NCBI GenBank assembly: GCA_965284645.1
Contig: OZ260106.1
Span: 3,472,001 to 3,536,000 of the forward strand
DNA from: JAIBAJ01 sp965284645
GTDB lineage: Bacteria > Bacteroidota > Bacteroidia > JAIBAJ01
Direction: 5' to 3'
DNA: 64,000 bases
This document shows positions 7,425 through 16,125 of this stretch, piece by piece. The translations under genes and the position numbers were made by a program. A model generated the notes under the pieces. It ran no database searches, was not told the DNA's origin, and saw only the letters and a program-made list of their open reading frames with translations. The first letter of the stretch is position 1. Every line of letters starts with the position of its first letter.

Positions 7425-9395
7425 ATGTCAGAAAATTTGGAAGAAAATGCAATGAAATCGGATTATGGAGCAGACAGTATCCAGGTCCTTGAAGGTTTAG
7501 AGGCGGTACGTAAGCGTCCTGCCATGTACATCGGCGATATAGGTGTGAAAGGTTTGCACCATTTGGTGTACGAGGTAGTCGACAACTCCATAGATGAGGC
7601 TTTGGCCGGGCACTGTAAAAACATCACAGTAACCATTAACGAGGACAATTCCATTAGGGTATTGGATGACGGTAGGGGTATTCCGGTGGGTATGCATGCC
7701 AAGGAGAAAAAATCGGCTTTGGAGGTTGTAATGACTGTGTTGCATGCTGGAGGTAAGTTTGACAAGGACACCTACAAAGTATCGGGCGGATTGCACGGTG
7801 TTGGGGTTTCCTGTGTTAATGCCCTTTCCATTGCTTTAAAAGCTACTGTTCATAGGGATGGCAAAATATACCAACAAGAATATTCCCAAGGTAAACCCTT
7901 GTATCCGGTAAAAGAAGTGGGAACTACCGATTACCGTGGTACAGAAATCCATTTTAAACCCGATGCTGAGATTTTCAACCTTACTACGGAATACAATTAC
8001 GACACGCTTGCCACCCGTATGCGCGAATTATCGTATTTGAACAAAGGCATTGTTATCCATCTTATCGATCGCAGGCAAGTTTTGGAAGATGGCACTTTCT
8101 TTAAGGAAACCTTTGTTTCAGAGCGTGGTTTGCAAGAATTTGTGGAATATTTGGATGGAACCAGGGAAAAACTGATTGAAATTCCGATTCATATCGAAAG
8201 CACCAAATTCGGAATGCCAGTGGAGGTAGCCATGACCTACAACACCTCCTTTACGGAAAATGTGCATTCTTACGTAAACAATATTAATACACACGAAGGT
8301 GGAACCCACCTAGCCGGTTTCCGTCGTGGTTTGACCCGCACCTTGAAATCTTATGCCGATAAATCAGGCATGTTGGATAAAATCAAGTTCGAAATCAGTG
8401 GAGATGATTTTAGAGAAGGTTTGACCGCGGTAATTTCTGTTAAAGTTGCTGAACCCCAATTCGAAGGTCAGACTAAAACCAAACTTGGAAATAACGAAGT
8501 GATGGGCTCTGTAGATCAAGCAGTTGGAGAAATGCTCAATAACTACTTGGAAGAACATCCCAAAGAAGCCAGACAAATTGTAAACAAAGTTATTTTAGCA
8601 GCAACTGCCCGACATGCAGCTCGCAAAGCAAGAGAAATGGTACAACGTAAAAACGTTTTGACCGGCTCTGGGCTTCCTGGAAAATTATCGGATTGTTCGG
8701 AAAGCGATCCATCACAATGTGAAATTTACCTAGTCGAGGGAGATTCGGCTGGTGGAACGGCCAAACAAGGTCGCGACCGTAAATTCCAAGCTATTTTGCC
8801 TTTGCGTGGTAAAATCTTGAACGTTGAAAAAGCCATGCAACATAAAATCTTCGATAACGAGGAGATTAAAAACATCTTTACAGCCTTGGGTGTAACTATT
8901 GGAACCGAAGAAGACAGCAAGCAGCTGAACCTTACCAAACTTCGCTACCACAAGGTAATTATCATGACCGATGCCGATGTGGACGGAAGCCACATTACTA
9001 CCTTGATTATGACTTTCTACTTCCGTTACATGAAAGATTTAATCGAAAACGGTCACTTGTACATTGCCACACCACCGCTTTACTTAGTGAAAAAAGGAAA
9101 AGATGAGCGCTACTGCTGGAATGACGAAGAACGTTTAGGAGCCATCAAAGACATGGTTGGCGAAACCGGAAAAGAAAGCAGTGTAACCATTCAACGCTAT
9201 AAAGGTTTGGGAGAGATGAACGCTGAACAATTGTGGTCTACCACCATGAATCCACTTACAAGGACCTTGCGTCAAGTAACCATTGATAGCGCTGCCGAAG
9301 CTGATCGTATTTTCTCTATGTTGATGGGCGATGATGTTCCACCACGTCGCGATTTCATTGAGAAAAATGCTAAATACGCAAAAATTGACGCGTAA
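7425..9395 (+). CDS. gyrB: DNA gyrase subunit B
   Basis: 656 residues with full-length GyrB architecture. The GHKL ATPase begins with EAVRKRPAMYIGD and HLVYEVVDNSIDEALAG, and includes DDGRGIP and GGLHGVGVSCVNALS. The transducer domain follows, then the Toprim metal-binding region EGDSAGGTAKQGRDRKFQAI and IIMTDADVDGSHI, and a C-terminal tail with QRYKGLGEMNAEQLW. The EGDSAGGTAKQGRDR and LRGKILNVEKA words identify GyrB rather than ParE. It is cytoplasmic and forms A2B2 gyrase with GyrA, which is not in this window. A good intrinsic terminator follows the stop, so it is probably monocistronic. Confidence 0.97.
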   Translation: MSENLEENAMKSDYGADSIQVLEGLEAVRKRPAMYIGDIGVKGLHHLVYEVVDNSIDEALAGHCKNITVTINEDNSIRVLDDGRGIPVGMHAKEKKSALEVVMTVLHAGGKFDKDTYKVSGGLHGVGVSCVNALSIALKATVHRDGKIYQQEYSQGKPLYPVKEVGTTDYRGTEIHFKPDAEIFNLTTEYNYDTLATRMRELSYLNKGIVIHLIDRRQVLEDGTFFKETFVSERGLQEFVEYLDGTREKLIEIPIHIESTKFGMPVEVAMTYNTSFTENVHSYVNNINTHEGGTHLAGFRRGLTRTLKSYADKSGMLDKIKFEISGDDFREGLTAVISVKVAEPQFEGQTKTKLGNNEVMGSVDQAVGEMLNNYLEEHPKEARQIVNKVILAATARHAARKAREMVQRKNVLTGSGLPGKLSDCSESDPSQCEIYLVEGDSAGGTAKQGRDRKFQAILPLRGKILNVEKAMQHKIFDNEEIKNIFTALGVTIGTEEDSKQLNLTKLRYHKVIIMTDADVDGSHITTLIMTFYFRYMKDLIENGHLYIATPPLYLVKKGKDERYCWNDEERLGAIKDMVGETGKESSVTIQRYKGLGEMNAEQLWSTTMNPLTRTLRQVTIDSAAEADRIFSMLMGDDVPPRRDFIEKNAKYAKIDA

Positions 9396-9416
9396 ACTTC
9401 CATAAGCCTTACCTTC

Positions 9417-9454
9417 AAAAACGGCCATTCTTGTAAGAGAGTGGCCGTTTTATT
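9417..9454 (+). terminator. Intrinsic terminator of gyrB
   Basis: Perfect 10-bp stem AAAACGGCCA (9417-9426) with TGGCCGTTTT (9442-9451), a 15-base loop, and the T-run at the end. It lies 21 bases after the gyrB stop. Confidence 0.9.
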
Positions 9455-9473
9455 TTGAGCTATATTAATTTTA

Positions 9474-9565
9474 TTTGACAATATCAAATACTTTCATTCG
9501 ATAGTAACGAATACTTTTGTTTGATAGTAAAATAAATATTTGTTTTATACCATTGAATAAAAGTT
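9474..9565 (+). repeat. Three to four tandem 23-bp direct repeats upstream of the DUF4143 ATPase gene
   Basis: Units 9497-9519 and 9520-9542 share TTyGATAGTAA followed by an AATA word. 9474-9496 matches about 16 of 23 positions, and 9543-9565 is a weaker fourth unit. The 23-base period is about two helical turns, as expected for a regulator bound on one face of the DNA. The array ends at the likely promoter. Confidence 0.6.
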
Positions 9566-9573
9566 TATTTTTG
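9540..9573 (+). promoter_or_regulatory. Candidate promoter of the DUF4143 ATPase gene
   Basis: -33 TTG at 9540-9542 and -7 TATTTTTG at 9566-9573, with a 23-base spacer, fit the Bacteroidota TTG/TAnnTTTG pattern. The ATG at 9591 lies 17 bases downstream. The -33 element is formed by the end of a tandem repeat unit. Confidence 0.5.
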
Positions 9574-9590
9574 TAGCGAATAAAGATAAA

Positions 9591-10798
9591 ATGGTAACCC
9601 AAATAGCTATTGAGGAAGTTCTAGAAACACAAAATGAATTCTGGAAATCAAAAAAATCGGGAACCGAACGAACGGTAATGAAAGGATTAAAAATCCTGGA
9701 CAACTTTGCATTAATCCTTACAGGAATAAGACGATGCGGAAAAAGCACACTCTTGCTTCAATTGATGCAGGAACAGCCAGACCATGTTCTTTTTTTGAAT
9801 TTTGAAGATCCGAGGTTGGCTGGATTTGAAACGGATGATTTTAGGCGTTTGGATACAGCCATAAAAAAAGAAAGGCCCAAACCTTGTATTTAGACGAAAT
9901 ACAAATGATGGAAAATTGGGAGCTTTATGTAAGGCAAAAACTGGATGAAGGCTTGCGAGTGGTGGTTACCGGATCGAATGCAACCTTACTTAGCAAGGAA
10001 TTAGGAACAAAACTTACCGGTCGACATCTTTCATACGAGCTTTTCCCTTTTTCCTACCCTGAGTTTTTAAAATTCAAAAACTGGGATAACAACTTGGAAT
10101 CGGTACAGTTTTACATACGGGAAGGCGGTTTCCCAGAATACCTGCGATTGGAAGAACCAGGAATTTTACACCAACTATTAGACGACATCCTGCTGCGCGA
10201 CATAGCTGTTCGGTATGGGGTAAGAGATGCCAAATCTCTGCGGCGCCTCGCAGTTTATCTCCTTTCAAACATAGCAAAACCTGTTTCGGCCAACAAACTA
10301 GCCTCTACATTCAACATAAAGGCGGTAAGCACAATTTTGGAATACTTTTCTTATATGGAAAATGCGTACCTGGTCCAATTTGTCTCTAAGTTTAGTTACT
10401 CCATCCAAACCCAAATCCGAAATCCCAAAAAGGTTTACGCTATTGATCTTGGATTATTTACACACAATTCGATTGTTTTTACCGAGGAACAAGGACGCAG
10501 GTTAGAAAACTGTGTTTACCTGCACTTTCGGCAGAAAGGCTTTGAACTCTATTATTACCAAGAAAAGAAAGAGTGCGACTTTATAGTGATGAAGAAGGGT
10601 GTGGTGCAAGAAGCTGTGCAAGTTTGCTATGATATAAACGATGAAAACATCCACCGAGAAATGGCAGGACTAATCGATGCCATGACTCATCTTAACCTTG
10701 AACGAGGACGAATCATTACCTTTAATCAAAGGGATGTATTTACCAAAGATGGGAAAGAAATCCAGCTGCTTCCTATCATGGATCTTTTGATGGAATAG
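9591..10798 (+). pseudogene. AAA/DUF4143-type ATP-binding protein, frameshifted
   Basis: Two overlapping frames together give one standard protein of about 400 residues. 9591-9893 encodes the N terminus and the Walker A motif TGIRRCGKSTLLLQL, ending prematurely after KKERPKPCI. The frame covering 9884-10798 continues with Walker B LYLDEIQMMENW, then GSNATLLSKELGTKLTGRH and the DUF4143 C-terminal nuclease-like region with YYYQEKKECDFIV. The shift occurs around the A-rich stretch ATAAAAAAAGAAAG at 9861-9874. It could be a disrupted gene, a slippage site or an assembly error; the rest of both frames is intact. The family is common in Bacteroidota and its role is poorly defined. It converges on hemE with one base between stops. 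Confidence 0.8.
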
Positions 10799-10799
10799 T

Positions 10800-11831
10800 C
10801 TAAACTACACCAAACTCTTTAATTGTTTCGACATAGCAGAGGGCCTTTTCCTTTTCGATATCAGGATAAAGTCCATGACCCAAGTTGGCAATATAACGTT
10901 GCTTTCCAAAAGCTTGCAACATGGTTTTAGTTTCCTTACGGATAGTATCATAGTCGGCATACAGCAGGCAAGGATCCATATTTCCTTGAAGGGTTTTGGT
11001 TGGCCCTACCTCTGCCCTGCTCCATTTGGGATCCATATTCCAATCTAAACCAATGGTTTGACAAGGCAATTGACCCATTTCCTGCAACGCAAAAAAGGCT
11101 CCTTTGGCAAAAACCGTCACCGGAACCGATTGTACAGCTTCGCAGATTTGTCGAATATAAGAAAGTGCAAAACTTGAATATTGCTCAGGTCCCAAACAAC
11201 CGGCCCAAGAATCGAACAATTGAATCATATCAGCACCTGAGGCGATTTGGCCTCGGAGGTAATGAATAGTGGAATCCGTAATCTTCTGAAGCAGTTGATG
11301 CGATTCAATCGGATGGGTATAGAGGAATTTCTTGGCTTTCGAAAAAGTCTTGCTACCACTTCCTTCCACCATGTAGGCGAAGATGGTAAATGGAGCACCC
11401 GCAAATCCAATCAAAGGAACTCTACCATTCAACTCTTTCTTTGTCAGCTTTATAGCCTGATTTACATAATCAATTGATTCACTATCACACACCAAGAGTT
11501 TATCGATATCTGCTTGGCTTTTAACTGTATGCTCAAACCAAGGACCTTTGCTTTCAATCATTTGATACGGTAGTCCCATGGCTTCAGGAACAACCAGTAT
11601 ATCTGAGAAAATAATGGCTGCATCCACTCCGAAATAATCAACCGGCTGAATAGTGACTTCGCAAGCCATTTCCGGATTTTTGACAAATTCGATAAAGTTC
11701 TTGGATTTGGCACGTACGGCTTTGTATTGGGGAAGTACTCTACCCGCTTGGCGCATCATCCAAACAGGTACACGTTCAACAAGTTCGCCTTTCGCAGCGC
11801 GTAAGATTAGGTCGTTTTTTAATTCAGCCAT
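10800..11831 (-). CDS. hemE: Uroporphyrinogen decarboxylase
   Basis: 343 residues from the ATG at 11831. The open frame extends to 11885, but the 18 extra residues do not resemble the family. Diagnostic N-terminal motif RVPVWMMRQAGRVLPQYKAVR is the substrate-binding signature. IIFSDILVVPEAMG supplies the catalytic aspartate, and a late GHGLYPDIEKE matches the conserved GHG loop. Reaction: decarboxylation of the four acetate side chains of uroporphyrinogen III to coproporphyrinogen III in cytoplasmic heme synthesis. No other heme genes are adjacent. A DUF2721 gene lies 86 bases upstream on the same strand. Confidence 0.96.
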   Translation of the reverse strand: MAELKNDLILRAAKGELVERVPVWMMRQAGRVLPQYKAVRAKSKNFIEFVKNPEMACEVTIQPVDYFGVDAAIIFSDILVVPEAMGLPYQMIESKGPWFEHTVKSQADIDKLLVCDSESIDYVNQAIKLTKKELNGRVPLIGFAGAPFTIFAYMVEGSGSKTFSKAKKFLYTHPIESHQLLQKITDSTIHYLRGQIASGADMIQLFDSWAGCLGPEQYSSFALSYIRQICEAVQSVPVTVFAKGAFFALQEMGQLPCQTIGLDWNMDPKWSRAEVGPTKTLQGNMDPCLLYADYDTIRKETKTMLQAFGKQRYIANLGHGLYPDIEKEKALCYVETIKEFGVV

Positions 11832-11917
11832 TGGAGGGCAAAGGTAGGAAGGAACTTGTCTGTTTCCAAACAGTGGTCGCATCAAACTTCAGGCTACAAA
11901 AAAGCAAACGCAGGTGC

Positions 11918-12358
11918 TTAATTCAAGAATCGTATCGTCTTTGAAGACAAATGTACTTCCCGCAGAAAATAAGCCAAACCCGCCACCAAAGCTAAAGTGG
12001 CCAAGGAAAAGAAAACACCGATGACCCAATTAAATGGAATCGAAAACAACACTTCTAAAAATAAAATCACGATAACCATACAAACAAACAAGGCCGAAAA
12101 AGTGCACATCGTGATTGCACTACTGGTTAAATTTCTTCTTTTCTCAAGGGTTACCAATTCCAACTGAATGGACTTTTTACTTATCATTTTACCAGCCATC
12201 GGATTTTCGGTTAAGAACCGGGCTCGGTCAATTATCCTAGAAAGTCTGCCCGACATCACATTTAGCAACCCGGCCACACCAGTTAGCAAAAAAACAGGCC
12301 CCAAGGCCAACTGTATAGCGTTTGAAATATCACTGATGGTATTGTTGAATAAGGACAT
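11918..12358 (-). CDS. DUF2721 family membrane protein
   Basis: 146 residues. The family's hallmark N terminus is clear: ISNAIQLALGPVFLLTGVAGLLNVMSGRLSRIIDRAR, a membrane helix followed by a basic amphipathic segment. Two more transmembrane helices follow (ITMCTFSALFVCMVIVILFL and WVIGVFFSLATLALVAGLAY). Function unknown for the family. It lies upstream of hemE on the same strand, and a common transcript is possible. Confidence 0.85.
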   Translation of the reverse strand: MSLFNNTISDISNAIQLALGPVFLLTGVAGLLNVMSGRLSRIIDRARFLTENPMAGKMISKKSIQLELVTLEKRRNLTSSAITMCTFSALFVCMVIVILFLEVLFSIPFNWVIGVFFSLATLALVAGLAYFLREVHLSSKTIRFLN

Positions 12359-12381
12359 TGGGAAAAAATTTGCACAAATTT

Positions 12382-12486
12382 AACCCAGATTACGCATTAG
12401 AAATGCATAAACGATTAACTAGTTGTAAATCAAATTGTTTTCTAAATTGATTTACAACTAGTTAATCGGGGTAAACCCTAATGCTA
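12382..12486. repeat. Dispersed repeat family B, copy 1, with a 22-bp perfect hairpin
   Basis: It occupies most of the 304-base divergent gap between the DUF2721 gene and the LRR gene. It begins AACCCAGATTACGCATTAG and contains a perfect inverted repeat of 22 bp, arms 12412-12433 and 12447-12468 (CGATTAACTAGTTGTAAATC and two more bases), with a 13-base loop. The outer parts GCATTAG (12393-) and CTAATGC (about 12479) are also complementary. GGGGTAAACCC at about 12467 recurs in the copy near 17.84 kb. Confidence 0.75.
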
Positions 12487-12662
12487 GTATTGAAATGGAC
12501 CTTGAAATTCCGACTCACTCCTAAAAACAATTGCCAATTAAAACCTTCAAAGCCCTACAGCAAGCATAATTTAAATTGTTAGCCTCAAAAATAACAAACA
12601 AAATCTGTAATGTTTATCGACAAATTTTAACCTATAATCCATAAATTCATTAAAATTGTCGA

Positions 12663-15359
12663 ATGAAAAATTACTATTTTATTTTCCTTTTATTGATTGG
12701 TTTTGATGCAATTTCCCAAAATGTCAATATTCCGGATTTGAATTTTAAAAACGCTTTATTGACCAATTCTTCCATTAACCTAAACAGCGATGGAGAAATT
12801 GATCAAACTGAGGCTAGCACTTTCCAAGGTGTACTTTTTTTAAGCAACCTAAACATTAGTGATTTATCAGGAATAGAGGCTTTTACAAGTATTTTCTATT
12901 TGGATGTTTCCAACAATAACCTAAATACCTTGGATCTACAATCCAACACCAACCTTTCTACCCTAAATTGCTCCTTCAACCACCTGAACCAATTGAATAT
13001 TAACGGTCTATCAGCCTTAGGTAATTTGGAATGCAACAACAATATGCTAACTAGTTTAAACACAGGTTCCAATACCAATTTAGGTTATGTAAATTGTTCA
13101 AATAATTATATCACTGGACTTTGCTTTGCCAACAGCACCTACCTAAACACTTTGGATTGTTCGAACAACAGTTTGCTAAACTTGAATGTAAAAAATGGGA
13201 ACAACCTTAGTTTGAGTTCATTTACAGCTACCGGAAATGCCAATTTAACCTGTATTACCGTTGATGATGAAATTTACAGTGGACAAAACTGGTTGGATAT
13301 TGACCCCTTTGCGAGTTTCAGCAACAATTGTATAGGCACTTATGTTTACTTCCCAGATCCAAATTTAAAACAAGCAATTCTAAGCAACCTTGGAATTAAT
13401 CCTGCTCAAAATCAAGAAATTACCTTTTCAGATGCTTCGAATTACTACAGCACAATCAATGTTATGAACAAAGGCATCTATGACCTAACCGGTTTGGAGG
13501 CCTTCACAAATATAATAGGCCTGTATGCCGATAGCAACCTTCTTCCAAGACTCAATGTGACGGCTAATCAAAACCTCACCATTCTGACAGCCTCCCACAA
13601 CAATTTACAATCCATCGAATTAGGCAACAAACCCCAACTCTACCGACTTTTTTGTCAAAACAACTTTATAACTACCATCGACTTGGACAATTCTCCAGCC
13701 TTGCAGTATTTCTATGCCATGAACAATTCCTTTTCAACCTTGAACCTTAGCGACAATCCAGGACTCATAGGCCTTAGCGTCAGTGGTACTTTTTATTACT
13801 TGGATCTTTCCCAAAACACGCAACTGGATTCCTTGGTTCTTTATTCCATATCCTTAAGTTCTTTGGATTTAAGTCAAAACACAATCCTTCGCTACCTCAC
13901 CATGCCGTATTGCCAAACCTATTCTCTCGACTTTTCAAACAATCCATTTCTGCATCGCTTACAACTTGAATACAACCAACTAAGCACCCTTGATTTAAGC
14001 AACCAAGTATATCTAACCGAACTTATTTGTACAGGCAATCAGCTTAATTCTCTAAACCTCACCAATACACCCCAATTGCAACAATTGATTTGTAATTCTA
14101 ACCAACTTACCAACCTCGATCTCTCTTCAAATCCTTCCCTTTCACGACTTAATTGTATGCAGAACGACCTCAGTTTTTTAAATATCAAAAACGGAAATAC
14201 CAACAACATTACTCAGTTTGATGCTTCCCAAAACCCCAACCTTAGTTGTATTCAAGTAGACGACCCTGCCTATGCCTATGCTGCTTGGGCCAATAATATC
14301 GACCCTGGCACTAGCTTTAATCAAAATTGCCTTTCGGCCTGCAACCAATACATTTCAGGGTATATTACTGATGGTGGTTTGGGCAACTACCCTAGCCTTG
14401 GCCCCAACGACACCCTAACGGTTAAACTTTTATCCATTCAAAGCCAAGACAGTTTAGCCTGGGACACCATCTCAATTCTCAATATTACCCTGCCAAACGA
14501 TTCTGCCTTCTTTACTTTTGGACCTATCCCCGAAGGTGATTATGTAATCCAGGCAAGCTACACAGCCGAAGTGCCTGGCGAAAATTACATTTCAACATTC
14601 AGTGGAAACAGCTACCTCTACCAAGAGGCCGATACTATCAATGTAACTACATGTGATTCCCTCTCCTACTCCATTAACCTTATTAATCCTGCTACTATTA
14701 ATGGCGACGGAGCTTTAAGTGGTTTCATTTATTTCTATAATTTCCTTCTCGGCAAAACTGAAAACAACGATCCTATTCCCTTGATTGATGTGGTAGTGGA
14801 AAAAGACTCTACTCCAACTAACCAAATGGTTCCTGTTCGCTATGAGCAAGCCCATTTGGTAAGTGGTTTTACCAACCTCTATTATTACGAATCCGATAGT
14901 TTGCCCTTTGGTGATTACGAAATTCAAGTGGTAGTGGCAGGAATTCCTCAAATTGGTTTTTACTCCCCTGTACTTACGGTGGCAAACGATTCAATCCCTC
15001 ACCTCAACTTCTGTGTCGATCCATACTCCTTAGGGGTGGTCGATATCTGCGACTTCGATTCAATTCCCGATTTAATGGTCGGACAACAGGAAAGTTCCAT
15101 CCAAGGGCTGCAATTTTCACCAAATCCTAACAATGGAGACTTCAGTGTCAGCTGGTTAGAGGCCAACCAAAACTGCCTTATCGAAATTTTAGATTTGAAC
15201 GGAAAAGTTGTTTTCAAGGAAAGTGTAGCCTCAAACGAACTTAAAACGGGTAAAAACATACAGGGTCAATGGTTAGATTCAGGCATTTATTTACTGCGAA
15301 TTAGCAATTTAAATCAAACCTTCACCCAAAAAATGGTGGTTTTGGAAGACATAAATTAA
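12663..15359 (+). CDS. Secreted leucine-rich-repeat protein with T9SS type A sorting domain
   Basis: 898 residues. The N-terminal signal peptide MKNYYFIFLLLIGFDAISQ is followed by two blocks of Bacteroidota-type leucine-rich repeats, for example LSTLNCSFNHLNQLNINGLS and LICNSNQLTNLDLSSNPSL. The blocks are interrupted by segments with IPDLNFKNALL / FPDPNLKQAIL and CIQVDDPAYA that restart each block. A region of beta-rich, CNA-B-like sequence follows (SGYITDGG and GDYVIQASY), then a C-terminal type IX sorting domain: FSPNPNNGDFSVSW, LIEILDLNGKVV and SGIYLLRISN. Expected to be exported by Sec, then by the T9SS, and attached to the cell surface or released. Binding partner unknown. Starts at the only plausible ATG before the signal peptide. 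Confidence 0.88.
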   Translation: MKNYYFIFLLLIGFDAISQNVNIPDLNFKNALLTNSSINLNSDGEIDQTEASTFQGVLFLSNLNISDLSGIEAFTSIFYLDVSNNNLNTLDLQSNTNLSTLNCSFNHLNQLNINGLSALGNLECNNNMLTSLNTGSNTNLGYVNCSNNYITGLCFANSTYLNTLDCSNNSLLNLNVKNGNNLSLSSFTATGNANLTCITVDDEIYSGQNWLDIDPFASFSNNCIGTYVYFPDPNLKQAILSNLGINPAQNQEITFSDASNYYSTINVMNKGIYDLTGLEAFTNIIGLYADSNLLPRLNVTANQNLTILTASHNNLQSIELGNKPQLYRLFCQNNFITTIDLDNSPALQYFYAMNNSFSTLNLSDNPGLIGLSVSGTFYYLDLSQNTQLDSLVLYSISLSSLDLSQNTILRYLTMPYCQTYSLDFSNNPFLHRLQLEYNQLSTLDLSNQVYLTELICTGNQLNSLNLTNTPQLQQLICNSNQLTNLDLSSNPSLSRLNCMQNDLSFLNIKNGNTNNITQFDASQNPNLSCIQVDDPAYAYAAWANNIDPGTSFNQNCLSACNQYISGYITDGGLGNYPSLGPNDTLTVKLLSIQSQDSLAWDTISILNITLPNDSAFFTFGPIPEGDYVIQASYTAEVPGENYISTFSGNSYLYQEADTINVTTCDSLSYSINLINPATINGDGALSGFIYFYNFLLGKTENNDPIPLIDVVVEKDSTPTNQMVPVRYEQAHLVSGFTNLYYYESDSLPFGDYEIQVVVAGIPQIGFYSPVLTVANDSIPHLNFCVDPYSLGVVDICDFDSIPDLMVGQQESSIQGLQFSPNPNNGDFSVSWLEANQNCLIEILDLNGKVVFKESVASNELKTGKNIQGQWLDSGIYLLRISNLNQTFTQKMVVLEDIN

Positions 15360-15390
15360 AGCCTAAAACCTTATTTCTTAAAGGGCAATT

Positions 15391-15574
15391 TTAAACCCAA
15401 ATTCAGCATTAGAAATCTATTACAGCTTCCAACTGCTTCAAATACAAGGATTTCAGAACAATTTTTGACTTCAAAATAGTTTACTATTCCTTCACCCAAA
15501 AATCAACCTGAAACCCTCGTCTTTATTGCATTTGAAAGCTTCATTACGATTTCTAATGCGTAATCTGGGTTAAA
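15391..15574. repeat. Dispersed repeat family B, copy 2: MITE-like unit with terminal inverted repeats
   Basis: The left end AAACCCAAATTCAGCATTAG (about 15394) and the right end, which reads AACCCAGATTACGCATTAG on the minus strand (15551-15572), are imperfect inverted repeats of about 27 bases around ~130 bases of non-coding sequence. No ORF inside. It lies just after the LRR gene in a convergent gap. Confidence 0.65.
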
Positions 15575-15597
15575 AACAAAGTCAAGTATTTTTTTAT

Positions 15598-15745
15598 TTG
15601 GCGGGTCCCATTCGCCAAAACCAGTAGTGCTCGATCTGAAAATTGTAGAGGGCGAATGGTCGGGCTTTCGGCAGTAGTCCTCGTTTTGCTTCGTTTCACT
15701 TCGCAAACCTGTGGGCTACTTGCCTCTATCCCTACCCGATCGGTA
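15598..15745 (-). repeat. Dispersed intergenic repeat family A, copy 2
   Basis: On the minus strand it reads GGGATAGAGGCAAGTAGCCC, then ACAGGTTTGCGAAG, an AAGCAAAACGAGGACTACT word, GCCGAAAGCCCG, and ends in TGGGACCCGCCAAA. This is the same order of words as the other copies. Confidence 0.8.
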
Positions 15746-15837
15746 TACAATCATGGTAGCTTTTATTACACATTTACTGGACAATTTAATGGCCGCAAAA
15801 AAGTGAATAATCTTAAAGCTTATAAATAAAAATACTA

Positions 15838-15920
15838 CCAACTAAATCAGGCAGTGCTGAAATTCAAATCATCGGTTCCACAAACATTGCCTTCATTGAT
15901 TTTAGCACTACTGCCTAAAA
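15838..15920. repeat. Palindromic unit related to family B
   Basis: CCAACTAAATCAGGCAGTGC at about 15838 resembles CCAACTAAATCAAGCAGTAC at about 17849 in another copy. Arms AGGCAGTGCTGAAAT (15849-15863) and ATTTTAGCACTACTGCCT (about 15899-15916) are complementary with small gaps. Confidence 0.5.
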
Positions 15921-15940
15921 CAAAGCACTACGGATTAGTA

Positions 15941-16100
15941 TCCTGTCGGGCAGGGATAGTAGCGGAAAGCCCACAAGGATGCGCACCCCGAATCCCTTCG
16001 GGGGGTGCAGACTGAGGACTTGCAGCGAATAGCCCGGCCTTTTCGCTGGCACTACTGCTTAATTTCAAAGTACAACGGTTAAGGCGAAAAGGGCCCGCCA
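15941..16100 (+). repeat. Dispersed intergenic repeat family A, copy 3
   Basis: Reads GGGCAGGGATAGTAGCGGAA, AGCCCACAAGGATGCG, an internal hairpin GCACCCC...GGGGTGC, AGACTGAGGACTTGCAGCG, AATAGCCCGGCCTTTTCGC and finally GCGAAAAGGGCCCGCCAAA. Together with copy 2 and the family B units it fills the 766-base convergent gap between the two T9SS protein genes; no gene is seen there. Confidence 0.85.
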
Positions 16101-16125
16101 AATCCTTATCTAATTTGAACAGCCT

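Noticed and set aside
7425..9395. ParE (topoisomerase IV) instead of GyrB
   Set aside because: EGDSAGGTAKQGRDR and LRGKILNVEKA are GyrB-type sequences.
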